Assembly (NCBI GenBank): GCA_951230915.1
Contig: OX579637.1
Location: 19,530,001 to 19,594,000 of the forward strand
Source: Antitrichia curtipendula
Taxonomy: Eukaryota > Streptophyta > Bryopsida > Hypnales > Leucodontaceae
Reading direction: 5' to 3'
DNA length: 64,000 bases
Shown: one piece after another, positions 1 through 7,084 of the stretch
Position numbering within the stretch: the stretch's first letter is position 1
Layout of the letters: every line of letters starts with the position of its first letter
Program-made: the position numbers and the translations under genes
Notes under the pieces: generated by a model
The model's input: only the letters and a program-made list of their open reading frames with translations
What the model was told of the DNA's origin: nothing
Database searches by the model: none

Positions 1-152
1 GTTGAAATATGATGCAATTGAAATGTTGAGTTCACAGTGTTAATCTCCGGCAAGGCGTCCCTCCATCGAAATGCTGACGGGAGAACCAATGAAGAAACCT
101 TCTCCCCCGATTGAAGTGTACATGATTTGTGCGGCATTTGGTCCGCAGTATT
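1..152 (-). CDS. Broken-gene segment 5: continuation, truncated by the window edge
   Basis: After the last frame change the sense resumes as NTADQMPHKS, followed by LPSAFRWRDALPEIN, and is still open at base 1. It is the direct continuation of the HTH-like segment, since KPRxHT...TADxMPH reads as one block. It carries no catalytic motif. The true 3' end of the gene lies outside this window. Confidence 0.4.
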
Positions 153-505
153 CTTAGTAGCAACCGAAGTGTGGCGGTAGCCTGCAGTGTGTGCGTGCGT
201 GGCTTTTTTAAGCCAAGATTACCATGATGTTTTGGCTTGACATCATTATTTGCCATACCCTTGTACCTGTAGAAAGTAGCTTTTGATACTCCATGGATAA
301 TCCACCACGCGGCTGGACAAACTTCTAAATTCCCCAAGGTGATCATATCCCTTCCATTGGCATCACAATGGACTTGCTTGTGCATGTCAAGAAGACCCAA
401 TTTACGCCCATATACTCCCCCCTCACATGCATTTGAGATCAAATGGCTTGTATCTGCCCACGTGAAAATGGTTGCACACAATTCTTCGGGCAACACGTCT
501 TGGAA
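153..505 (-). CDS. Broken-gene segment 4: helix-turn-helix-like region
   Basis: Continues the gene in a new frame from FQDVLPEELCATIFTWAD to about 153. Notable stretches are GGVYGRKLGLLDMHKQ, then VCPAAWWIIHGVSKATFYRY, then HHGNLG and KPRTHTLQATATL. The pattern V-C-x-x-A-W...H-G-V-S-x-x-T-F-Y-R-Y followed by a basic linker is typical of a helix-turn-helix of the kind that precedes integrase-like cores in transposon-derived plant families. I cannot see a DDE core because the gene leaves the window. Past about 153 this frame loses sense and another takes over. A DNA-binding role is an inference from the pattern. Confidence 0.45.
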
Positions 506-507
506 GA

Positions 508-1248
508 CACTTCAGCAATTGATAGCGGAGTGAATAAAACCTCTTTTTTAGGAGGAAGAACAGGTTCATTCCGCTCCCAAGAGGTTTCATACGAGCGAAC
601 ACCAGCCCAAATGAGCCTCCTAGATGAATTCACTGCATCTCTGAAAATGCACATTTGATAATGATCATATAAGCTGGCCCCGCGTAGATAGCCCCTAGAA
701 ATGGGCCAGGAGTGCATTGACCACATCCACGACGAAGGAACATCGGACACATAGAAGGACTCTGCAATTTGAAGGACTCTGCAATTTGACTTCTTGATTG
801 CCTCCAATTCCTCGAAAATGAGTTTCTTGCGCTTCTTTCTTTCTACCCAGTTTGAGTAATGCTGGTTGTCTTCAACTAGAGTCCTTGGCTTCTGAATGGA
901 TAGCTTTGGGTACGGGCGCGACCATCCGGGAGTCTTGTTCAGCAGATGGAGAGCAAAGTCTCTATAGTCGAAATCTGTAAACTGCCCACAAAACCTGAAG
1001 AACTCCCTTGAAAGAAGAAAAGTCTTAGGACTGAACTTTTTCTCTGTCTTGTACTCCTTCGTTGTGTTGGGATCAGTTAATCTCCCTTCGTTGTTACTCA
1101 CAATAAAATCATCCCAGAACATATACAACTCATCAGGCAATGTAATGATTTTGACTTCATTCTTGATGTCGGTTGTATTCTTGATTGTGCTTCCATCCTT
1201 ATCCAGATTAATATTCCGAAATCGGGTAATGGCCAGTGTTGTGAATTT
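508..1248 (-). CDS. Broken-gene segment 3: downstream exon, unknown function
   Basis: About 247 codons in one open frame after the acceptor, starting KFTTLAITRFRNINLDKDG. The segment is charged and hydrophilic: it includes TLPDELYMFWDDFIVS, a basic run (VERKKRKKLIFEE), and a W-rich part (PSSWMWSMHSWP). No membrane segment or catalytic signature is recognised. It contains a 17 bp tandem duplication (754-787) that should shift the frame, yet the frame is open and protein-like on both sides. Near 508 the sense moves to another frame: two surplus bases, or one missing, at 506-507. The natural continuation is the HTH-like segment below. The plus-strand reading frames over this stretch look like shadows. 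Confidence 0.5.
754..787. repeat. 17 bp perfect tandem duplication inside segment 3
   Basis: GAAGGACTCTGCAATTT occurs twice back to back (754-770 and 771-787). Seventeen is not a multiple of three, so this is a frameshifting event unless compensated. On the minus strand each copy ends a TTGCAG, so it also duplicates a possible 3' splice acceptor. Confidence 0.9.
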
Positions 1249-1463
1249 CTGCATTTTAAAACACTCCGTTTGTCAGAAACTACTAGTATCTGACGGTGGG
1301 GTCAACCCAAGTAATGAGAACAAATTGGAACAAGCCGTGCACCCGATGCTCAATTCTCTAAATTCTTTAGAAATATAACAGATTAAACTTTGTGTGCATG
1401 AGCATAACAGCATAGAATCTGGTAACCTCGACTCGAGGATAATGAGAAGAACGGTATACTTAC
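1249..1463 (-). other. Predicted GT-AG intron, phase 0, 215 bp
   Basis: The donor GTAAGT (1463-1458, minus strand) is a perfect plant-type 5' splice site. The acceptor is the CAG at 1251-1249, preceded by an AT-rich stretch. Both flanking exons are in phase 0, joining QYT to KFTTLA. The intron contains one copy of the 21 bp palindrome (1422-1442). The polypyrimidine tract before the acceptor is weak, so the 3' end is less certain than the 5' end. Confidence 0.55.
1422..1442. repeat. 21 bp palindromic element, copy 1 (in intron)
   Basis: Core CCTCGACTCGAGG with ATAA on the right and GTAA on the left. It is the only copy inside the gene, and it sits in the predicted intron. Confidence 0.85.
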
Positions 1464-2156
1464 AGTGTACTGGGTCAGATTTGGAACCGCGTTATTCTTG
1501 AGGTCATTTGGTTCGCTTGCGAGGATGCATGGCCGTTTCAAATCAATCCAAACGTTGTGCAATGCGAGGATTTGGTTCCCCCACGTTGGCTGGGCATGGT
1601 GAATGTGGTTTGTCTTGTTTAAGAACTCGGAGATGTTTGTTAACTTCACCGGGTCCAAGGACCATACAAAGATTGCACTCCATGTCCAAAGCTCTTTCCG
1701 TCGTATCTCTCCGCAGCTTAGAGTTTGCAACTCCTTAGAAGCCGCAGCACTATGTTGACCGTTGATGATCATGAACTTCCCCGGCTTGATCTCCTCCCAT
1801 GACCTTGGAGCACTCTTTAAGAGTCTTAGGTTGTCATCTATTGGGATGAGGCATAACTTCTGCCTTTGGGTTTTTGCGTCACCAAGCTCTAGGAGCCTTC
1901 GTCTAGTTCTAGCCACCGTATGATCCTTGAGCTTCCGAACCACAAATAGGTCCTTTGCCAGGTAGCATTGATCGATCCCCACATCGTACGCCTGGCTATC
2001 AAAAAAGAAACATGAATTATGATTCTCCTAGAACTCCTTCTGATACTGTGTGAACTTTTCATGGTCCTCAGGAGCTTTTGAGGTCTCCTCTTCCGCTCCT
2101 GGGAGATCGTTAAGGTTGATCCCAAACTCCCGGCCGCTCTCGGTAAATCGGCAGGG
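1464..2156 (-). CDS. Broken-gene segment 2: ParB/Srx- or DGQHR-like segment with one amber stop
   Basis: This frame takes over at the CCCC run (2157-2154) with an acidic stretch containing EFGINLNDLPGAEEE. It is interrupted by TAG at 2030-2028, one C-to-T change from CAG, and then continues in the same frame through DSQAYDVGIDQCYLAKD. At about 1772-1752 it encodes IINGQHSAAASKEL. This resembles the conserved G-(Q/H)-H-R strand-helix motif of ParB/Srx-like nucleotide-binding or nuclease folds and of DGQHR (DndB-like) proteins, but has Ser where Arg is usual. A short TWGNQIL stretch follows. The exon ends after ACT at 1464, directly before GTAAGT, in phase 0. The fold assignment is by motif only; Ser for Arg and the stop argue against an active copy. 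Confidence 0.5.
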
Positions 2157-2158
2157 GT

Positions 2159-2872
2159 TGACTTGTTTCGCCTCTTACTTGTCTCGCCTTCTATTCCGTT
2201 CGCTACTTTTCTCTTAGTGGCCCCCGAGCGAGACTGACCCTTTCCACTTCCACCCGCAGCTTCTTGTGCTGGTTCCTTTGGGTTCTTATCCTTTATATTT
2301 AATCTGCTCCCACCTCTCGACAGAGCCTGGGCTATGTACTCTACTGCACACCGATCAAGGGATGTGAAAATTGCGCTCACTCTCCGACTGTAAGCGGTAT
2401 GCGAGACTGGGTTCCATGGCCAGAACTTAGTTTCGAATTCCGTGGCCAGTGAATCTAAATGCGTCCCTGGAAGGTAAGAGAAAAGGTCTGCGAGGTCAAA
2501 TTGCCCTACCCCGTCCTCAATTTTATTGACGATCGAGTGAACATGACCTAAATGGACTCCACAGTCGTCTACTTCTTGGAGAACAATGACGAGGTAATCC
2601 TCCTGGTGTTGCTCGACGAGTGTCACCTTCTCATTCAGATTCCAGGGCATAAATCTGATTATCTCCTCTGGCTTGTATCGAAGGAAGACATAGTTTTTGT
2701 ATCTATTCACACCAAAATTCCACTGAACAACAATGTCTTTGAACTTCCAAAGCTTCCCGTAGTGAACTGGATTCTCTTCAATGAACGGTTTTTCAAATGG
2801 ATTTTGAAATGGCTCGATGAAGAGCTCGGTGTCATTGTAGTCGTAACTGTTGTCTTGGGCGCCTTCATCCAT
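2159..2872 (-). CDS. Broken-gene segment 1: acidic N-terminal region and basic linker
   Basis: About 238 codons from the start ATG to the first frame change. The N-terminus begins MDEGAQDNSYDYNDTELF and is rich in acidic and aromatic residues. Residues ~60-185 look like a globular domain with many W, F and Y (for example FWPWNP). Residues ~190-238 turn glycine-, serine- and lysine-rich, with two basic clusters (TKRK and SKRRNK) about 15 residues apart, spaced like a bipartite nuclear localisation signal. The frame stays open after 2159, but its translation becomes basic and low in sense, while a neighbouring frame becomes protein-like, so I end the segment near 2159. No enzyme motif is recognised. 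A nuclear location is an inference from the basic clusters only. Confidence 0.5.
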
Positions 2873-2935
2873 CGTGTTTTGTTTGCTGAATCACATCCAG
2901 TTTGTTAGATACAACTTTGATACACTAAATGAGTT

Positions 2936-2956
2936 TTATCCTCGGGTCGAGGATAA
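2936..2956. repeat. 21 bp palindromic element, copy 2
   Basis: TTAT, then CCTCGGGTCGAGG, then ATAA. The centre differs from the main form (GG for AC). It lies 64 bp upstream of the start codon of the broken gene. Confidence 0.85.
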
Positions 2957-3123
2957 AAGTCTTCAGTTCGCTTGAGTCTCACTACAAAGCTAGATCGTTC
3001 GACGTATTTCTGCAAATCACTAGTTGTCTATCTCACATGAGATTGTTTGGGATCTACGATGTATAAACTGTAGTCAGGTGTTTCAGTTCTGTCTCAAATA
3101 TCAGTGTGGCTTGCTAGAGGATT

Positions 3124-3144
3124 ATATCCTCGACTCGAGGATAA
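3124..3144. repeat. 21 bp palindromic element, copy 3
   Basis: ATAT, then CCTCGACTCGAGG, then ATAA. Perfect core and almost perfect arms. Confidence 0.85.
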
Positions 3145-3318
3145 GTTCGTGCCATTGATCAAACGGATCTATATGTAAATGCATTAGAGTATTAACTCAA
3201 GTGAGACATAATTCTTTTTTTGTACATCGAGTTTCTCTTTCGTGTACATGTGCTGAATATATAGGAGTACCTAACTTTTGCGTTTATCACTAGAATGAAT
3301 GCATCAAGGAAATGGTTA

Positions 3319-3339
3319 TTATCCTTGAGTTGAGGCTAA
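3319..3339. repeat. 21 bp palindromic element, copy 4 (diverged)
   Basis: TTAT, then CCTTGAGTTGAGG, then CTAA. The core has C-to-T changes, so this is the most diverged copy. The changes are C-to-T at CpG positions, as expected from methylated-cytosine deamination. Confidence 0.75.
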
Positions 3340-3434
3340 TTTGTTTGTGGAGGCGGCATAATCATCTATGAATCAGTGCTTACTAGGATCGTTTATGATA
3401 TATTTGCGTAGTGTGTCAATTATTACCAGATCTA

Positions 3435-3455
3435 TTAGCCTCGACTCGAGGATAA
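3435..3455. repeat. 21 bp palindromic element, copy 5
   Basis: TTAG, then CCTCGACTCGAGG, then ATAA. It starts exactly 30 bp before copy 6. Confidence 0.85.
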
Positions 3456-3464
3456 CAAGATCGA

Positions 3465-3485
3465 TTATCCTCGACTCGAGGATAA
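3465..3485. repeat. 21 bp palindromic element, copy 6
   Basis: TTAT, then CCTCGACTCGAGG, then ATAA. Fully palindromic apart from the central base. Confidence 0.9.
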
Positions 3486-3529
3486 TTTAGTGTAGGATAA
3501 TTCTGATTGTAAAGTCGTCAAAGTTACTA

Positions 3530-3550
3530 TTATCCTCGACTCGAGGATAA
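3530..3550. repeat. 21 bp palindromic element, copy 7
   Basis: TTAT, then CCTCGACTCGAGG, then ATAA. Identical to copy 6 over all 21 positions. Confidence 0.9.
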
Positions 3551-3571
3551 CCGTTCTACAGCAAAAATAAT

Positions 3572-3592
3572 TTATCCTCGGGTCGAGGCTAA
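3572..3592. repeat. 21 bp palindromic element, copy 8
   Basis: TTAT, then CCTCGGGTCGAGG, then CTAA. It shares its GG centre with copy 2. It is the last copy in the cluster. Confidence 0.85.
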
Positions 3593-3616
3593 TCTAGGTA
3601 TTTTCGTATGATTCGA

Positions 3617-3625
3617 AAACCCTAA
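3617..3625. promoter_or_regulatory. Telo-box-like motif AAACCCTAA, copy 1
   Basis: AAACCCTAA matches the plant telo-box found upstream of many translation-related genes. The same 12 bases (AAACCCTAAAAT) occur again at 5099-5110. No gene is attached, so a regulatory role is only possible. Confidence 0.25.
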
Positions 3626-3865
3626 AATATCGGAACATATATTAGGTCCGTGTAGTTAGGGTCATTAGAAACTTGAAATTTCATTGTGATTGCATACTAC
3701 AGAATGTAAACAAAACAGTGAAAGGTGTATGCAGTAACTACTCATTGACGATTAATGGAATGAGAATGGAATTAAACTGACTTGCAAGCACTGGTAAAAT
3801 GGAGAGAAAGCTTGTTGTCCTTCACATGCGTCCTTCCTGAAGCAGATTGTAATGATATTTGGCAC

Positions 3866-4003
3866 CCCAAACACAGAACATTGGAGTTCCATTAGACAAT
3901 ATAACCCGAAAACCTAATAATGCAGTCCGGAGTTTCCCAACACAGAACATTAGACTTCCATTTGCCAACATAATCCCAACACCGTGAAAAAATGCAATCC
4001 TCA
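3866..4003. repeat. Imperfect 69 bp tandem duplication
   Basis: Two diverged copies share ACACAGAACATT and TTCCATT at an exact 69 bp offset (for example TTCCATT at 3887 and 3956). On the minus strand both copies are open in one frame and encode a repeated NG(S/T)xMFCV motif. The 60-residue frame (4004-3822) has no other support, so I do not call it a gene. Confidence 0.7.
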
Positions 4004-4404
4004 TTCTCGGACAACAGTTTAATAGAGAAAAATTTAGTCTTGAAAATTCAAAATGTACCTAGATGAGAATTTAAAGGGGGGAAATGCAAGAAACATTGCA
4101 AGAGATTAAATACTGTGTTAACTATACGTAGATCCTATGAACGAATTCATCTACAATAAAAAACATGAAACCTAAAGAAATCCACTGGAATCACACCAAA
4201 AACGCAAGGAATAATCAGGTTCTGCTTACCTTGTCCGATACTTTGCAATGTGCACATAGTCTACGCCAAGCGCTCCACCTGAGATCCTTGCGCAATTGCC
4301 TTAGACAATTGAAAAATAGCTGCACGTTACACAATGCAATTTAACTTCAACTGTTTCTACTTCAACTACACGATCGCGGTCCTAAACCTTGGCGTCTAAC
4401 AGGA

Positions 4405-4523
4405 GCGCGCAACTTCAACGACTGAAATACAAATAGCAATTCGCCAAGCTGCACAACTTCGACGACCGAAACACAAACACCAATTCCACAAAGCTGGGCA
4501 ACTTCGGCGACAGGAAGGGAGCT
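4405..4523. repeat. Imperfect ~45 bp repeat, about 2.6 copies
   Basis: The pattern GCxCAACTTCxxCGAC-x-GAAA...CAATTC...AAGCT occurs at 4405-4450 and 4451-4495, with a partial copy from 4496. The copies are about 75-85 percent alike by eye. No frame or family is recognised. Confidence 0.65.
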
Positions 4524-4693
4524 CTCAAGGTCATAAATCTAGTCACTTGTGTAATCGGAAATCATGGACTTCCAAGTAGTACTATATTCTAGAAAATATA
4601 AATCCAAAGTGCGAATTAGAGGTTCGACAATTTCTCAGGTTTGACATGTACCATACTTGGACTGAGACATTTCAGTGCAAACTACAGCCAGAA

Positions 4694-4719
4694 CCTAGAC
4701 CAAAAACCTAGACCAAAAA
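4694..4719. repeat. 13 bp tandem duplication
   Basis: CCTAGACCAAAAA occurs twice in a row. Confidence 0.8.
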
Positions 4720-5098
4720 CCACGCTCAACCGGACCAAAACGGAGAAAGAAAGTAAAGGGGAAAGAAGATATCTACGGCGCGTACCCCGCAAACTCCTGC
4801 ACGCAATTTAGAATCCCAAAATTATTGATCCCCAAACTCTTGCACGCGCCCATCTTAGATCGTCTCGAAATTAGAACGCCCGAAATTCTTCATTCACCTG
4901 CGCCGCCACGATACCCTCCTGCGCCTTCCAGAAATCGCTGACACACCTGCGCCGTCCGCGAATCCTGCCAAGCATGCACTTTCTGGCACAACTCTTAATG
5001 AGCGCGTGCGTACAACTCATGAGAACTACAGTAGCACACTGAGGAGCGACTTCAGGAGGGCTTGAGGAAGGTGGTAGGGTTGGGGAGGTGATGACCCC

Positions 5099-5107
5099 AA
5101 ACCCTAA
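5099..5107. promoter_or_regulatory. Telo-box-like motif AAACCCTAA, copy 2
   Basis: Second exact AAACCCTAA, at the edge of the GC-richer tract, in a setting that on the minus strand looks like a plant promoter or 5' leader. No downstream coding region was found to support that. Confidence 0.25.
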
Positions 5108-5230
5108 AATTCCCGAAGAAACCCTGGACTGCCCGCGCCAACAGCAAAAAAAAATTCCCTACCCGGTCATGCTGCCCGTGCCGAGAATAAGAAATTCCAT
5201 GCTGCCCGTACAAGCTGCCCATAGCCAAGG

Positions 5231-6360
5231 TACGCTTTTGTAACCTATTCCTTTCTAAACTTTTTGCAAATTATATTACCAATCTGGAAATTTTAACTCC
5301 TGAAATTTTTTAACAATGTTTTTACCAAAAATTCTCCAAAAGTGCACTCTCTTGTACAACTGAAGTACTAAGGTAAACAAGCCCATTGTGGTCAGAATTT
5401 TGAGTGCCCTCATGCCATTGCTGAAAATTTTCAAAAAACTTCTCACTTAAAGATAAGTGTGAGATAGTTAGAGCAATTGAAAATTTATTTTTCAGACAAA
5501 GTGAGAATTAGTTATGTATTCTTGAAGTGATTTTTCCAACAAGGTCTACAGGCTGCCCCATAAGGCCATAACCAACAAAAATTGTATCCAAAATGCTCAT
5601 TTTAATCACCAAAAGTGGTCACAATAATTTTTAATGTGGAATGCCATGAAAAACCACTTACTACAATAATTTACATTGAAAAAATTGTGTGTTCCTAATG
5701 AGGTCACTAATCACTCCATGGGTGTCAAATTAGATATTGATTGTAATCTAAGAAACCATCATGGGGTCATAAGATGTCCACTATTGTTCATGTGCCCGTA
5801 ATGGACTAGTTTACCTTTTACCTTGTAGAAAAAAAAATTTAGGACACATTGAATCATAATAGTACCTAGTTATAGACTTATAGTATGCTAATATTAAAAA
5901 ATGTGGAAAAAATGTTGTTCCCACCTTCTATTACATTTCAATCTAAAATATGCAAATTCCAACAAAAAATACTTGAGACAGTGTCCAAAATTAGACCATT
6001 ATTTAATATAGCAGACTTGGAATATTAAATTTTTGAAGACCACATAAAAGATATTCTTCGTCCTCACCTTCACTATATTAAATAGCAACCTAAAATATGC
6101 AAATTTTGACAACAAACATCTGTCCAATATCGGAACATTGATTAAAATAGTCAACTTGGGATTAGGAGAATACATATGGCTAGGTTAATCCTTAAAATCA
6201 CAACTTACTAATGACAATGGAATAAATCCTTTCACAACTAAATATATAACTTCCTATCGTACTTTAAATTAGGCCCAAGCAGCCCTATACTTTAACAATT
6301 GAAAAATATTTCAAGAATCAAAGAATAAGTACGTGGGCATGTTAAAAAAAATTTAGAAGT
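5231..6360. other. AT-rich DNA between low-copy region and satellite; nothing recognised
   Basis: No open frame, RNA gene or repeat is convincing here. The last ~150 bases have faint similarity to the satellite monomer (for example AATAAGTACGTG...CATGTTA), so very old monomers may extend further left than I annotate. Confidence 0.4.
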
Positions 6361-7084
6361 TCGTAACATTTAATGAACAACTTTAAAGTTCATGGATGTA
6401 TTCAACTCATCATCTTTCTTTATAATTTCCAAGGAAAACTTAAAAACATGAGGTCTACTCGGAATTTTAAGAAACTTCAATCCCATGACTAATTAAATAA
6501 GAGCACGTGAAAGATTTAAAAAACAAATACAAGATGGAAATATTCTTTAAACAAATTTCAAATCCTTACACGCATTCAACTCACTGCCCACATTTTTTGA
6601 TTTATAACGGAACGCAAAAACAACGGTCCAACAATATATTTTACAGAATGACAAATGCATGAGTCAATAACTAAGCGCACGTTACAAACTTACAAAAAAA
6701 TATACAAGTTGGAAATACTCTATCCGTTACTTTCAAATCCATGGTCGCATTCAACTCACCACCCATATTGATTAATTTCTAACGAAACACAAAAACAATG
6801 GGCCTGGCCCGTATTTTAGAGAATGAAAAATGCATGAGTCAATAAATAAGTGCAGGTTACAAATTTAAGAAAATGTACAAACTGGAAAGATTGTTTCCTT
6901 TACTTTCAAATCCATGGCCGCATTCAATTCACCGCCCATTTTGTTTAATTTGTAACGAAACCCAAAAAGAATAGACCTGGCCAGTACTCTAGAAAATGAC
7001 AAATGCATGAGTCAATAACTAAGTGCACGTTACAAATTTTAAAAATCGTACAAGTTGCAAGTATTCTTTCCAATACTTTCAAAT
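6361..7084. repeat. Decayed left edge of the satellite array
   Basis: Monomers here grow steadily closer to consensus from left to right. About 6390-6565 is recognisable only by scattered landmarks (GGATGTATTCAACTCATC, GAGCACGTGAAAGATTTAAA). About 6566-6740 is clearly related, and by 6890 the match is close. This is the pattern expected at an array border, where unequal exchange no longer homogenises copies. Confidence 0.8.

Larger units (their letters stand above)
1..2872 (-). pseudogene. Decayed multi-domain gene with ParB/DGQHR-like and HTH-like regions, 3' end off the window
   Basis: Four adjacent minus-strand reading frames join into one protein-like order, so I read them as one broken gene, not four genes. 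The start ATG at 2872-2870 is well defined: an in-frame TGA lies at 2893-2891, and the context is A-rich with G at +4. Damage seen: a frame change near 2157-2158, an amber TAG at 2030-2028, a frame change near 506-507 and another near 153-154. The coding sense resumes in a new frame after each. One intron (1463-1249) has a GTAAGT donor. The coding sense is still open at base 1, so the gene continues to the left. The order is acidic N-terminus, basic linker, GQH-motif segment, intron, charged exon, and HTH-like segment. I do not recognise a named family; it recalls multi-copy moss or streptophyte proteins, possibly transposon-derived. Consensus indel errors could explain the frameshifts but not so easily the stop codon. 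Confidence 0.6.
2873..3720. other. Noncoding 5' flank of the broken gene
   Basis: AT-rich DNA without a convincing reading frame; the only notable content is seven palindromes. If the gene was ever transcribed from its own promoter, that promoter should lie here. I see no clear TATA box at a sensible distance that I would defend. Confidence 0.5.
3721..5230. other. Low-copy noncoding DNA with a GC-richer tract
   Basis: No supported gene. From about 4740 to 5230 the base composition becomes more GC-rich, with repeated CCTGCGCC-like words and CpGs. On the minus strand it reads like a promoter or 5' leader (TTTTAGGGTTTGGGG near 5107). It contrasts with the AT-rich DNA on both sides and may be a remnant of a gene start or of a mobile element. 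I cannot decide between these. Confidence 0.35.

Noticed and set aside
339..658. Plus-strand reading frames 339-533 and 443-658
   Set aside because: They overlap the protein-like minus-strand segments in other frames and show no sense of their own.
1049..1378. Plus-strand reading frame of 109 residues
   Set aside because: It lies opposite the minus-strand exon and intron, and its translation has no family-like features.
2552..2908. Plus-strand reading frame of 118 residues
   Set aside because: It is the complement of the well-defined N-terminal segment of the minus-strand gene. Its hydrophobic look comes from the acidic and aromatic codons opposite.
2936..3592. The palindromes as transcription terminators
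   Set aside because: They are perfect inverted repeats with no loop and no consistent T-tract, they sit upstream of the gene, and hairpin terminators are not used this way in plant nuclear genes.
3822..4004. Small gene on the minus strand
   Set aside because: Sixty codons, no promoter or splice support and no recognised family. It is kept only as a note on the 69 bp duplication.
3721..5230. LTR or other retrotransposon remnant
   Set aside because: I looked for long terminal repeats, a primer-binding site, and reverse transcriptase or integrase motifs, and found none.
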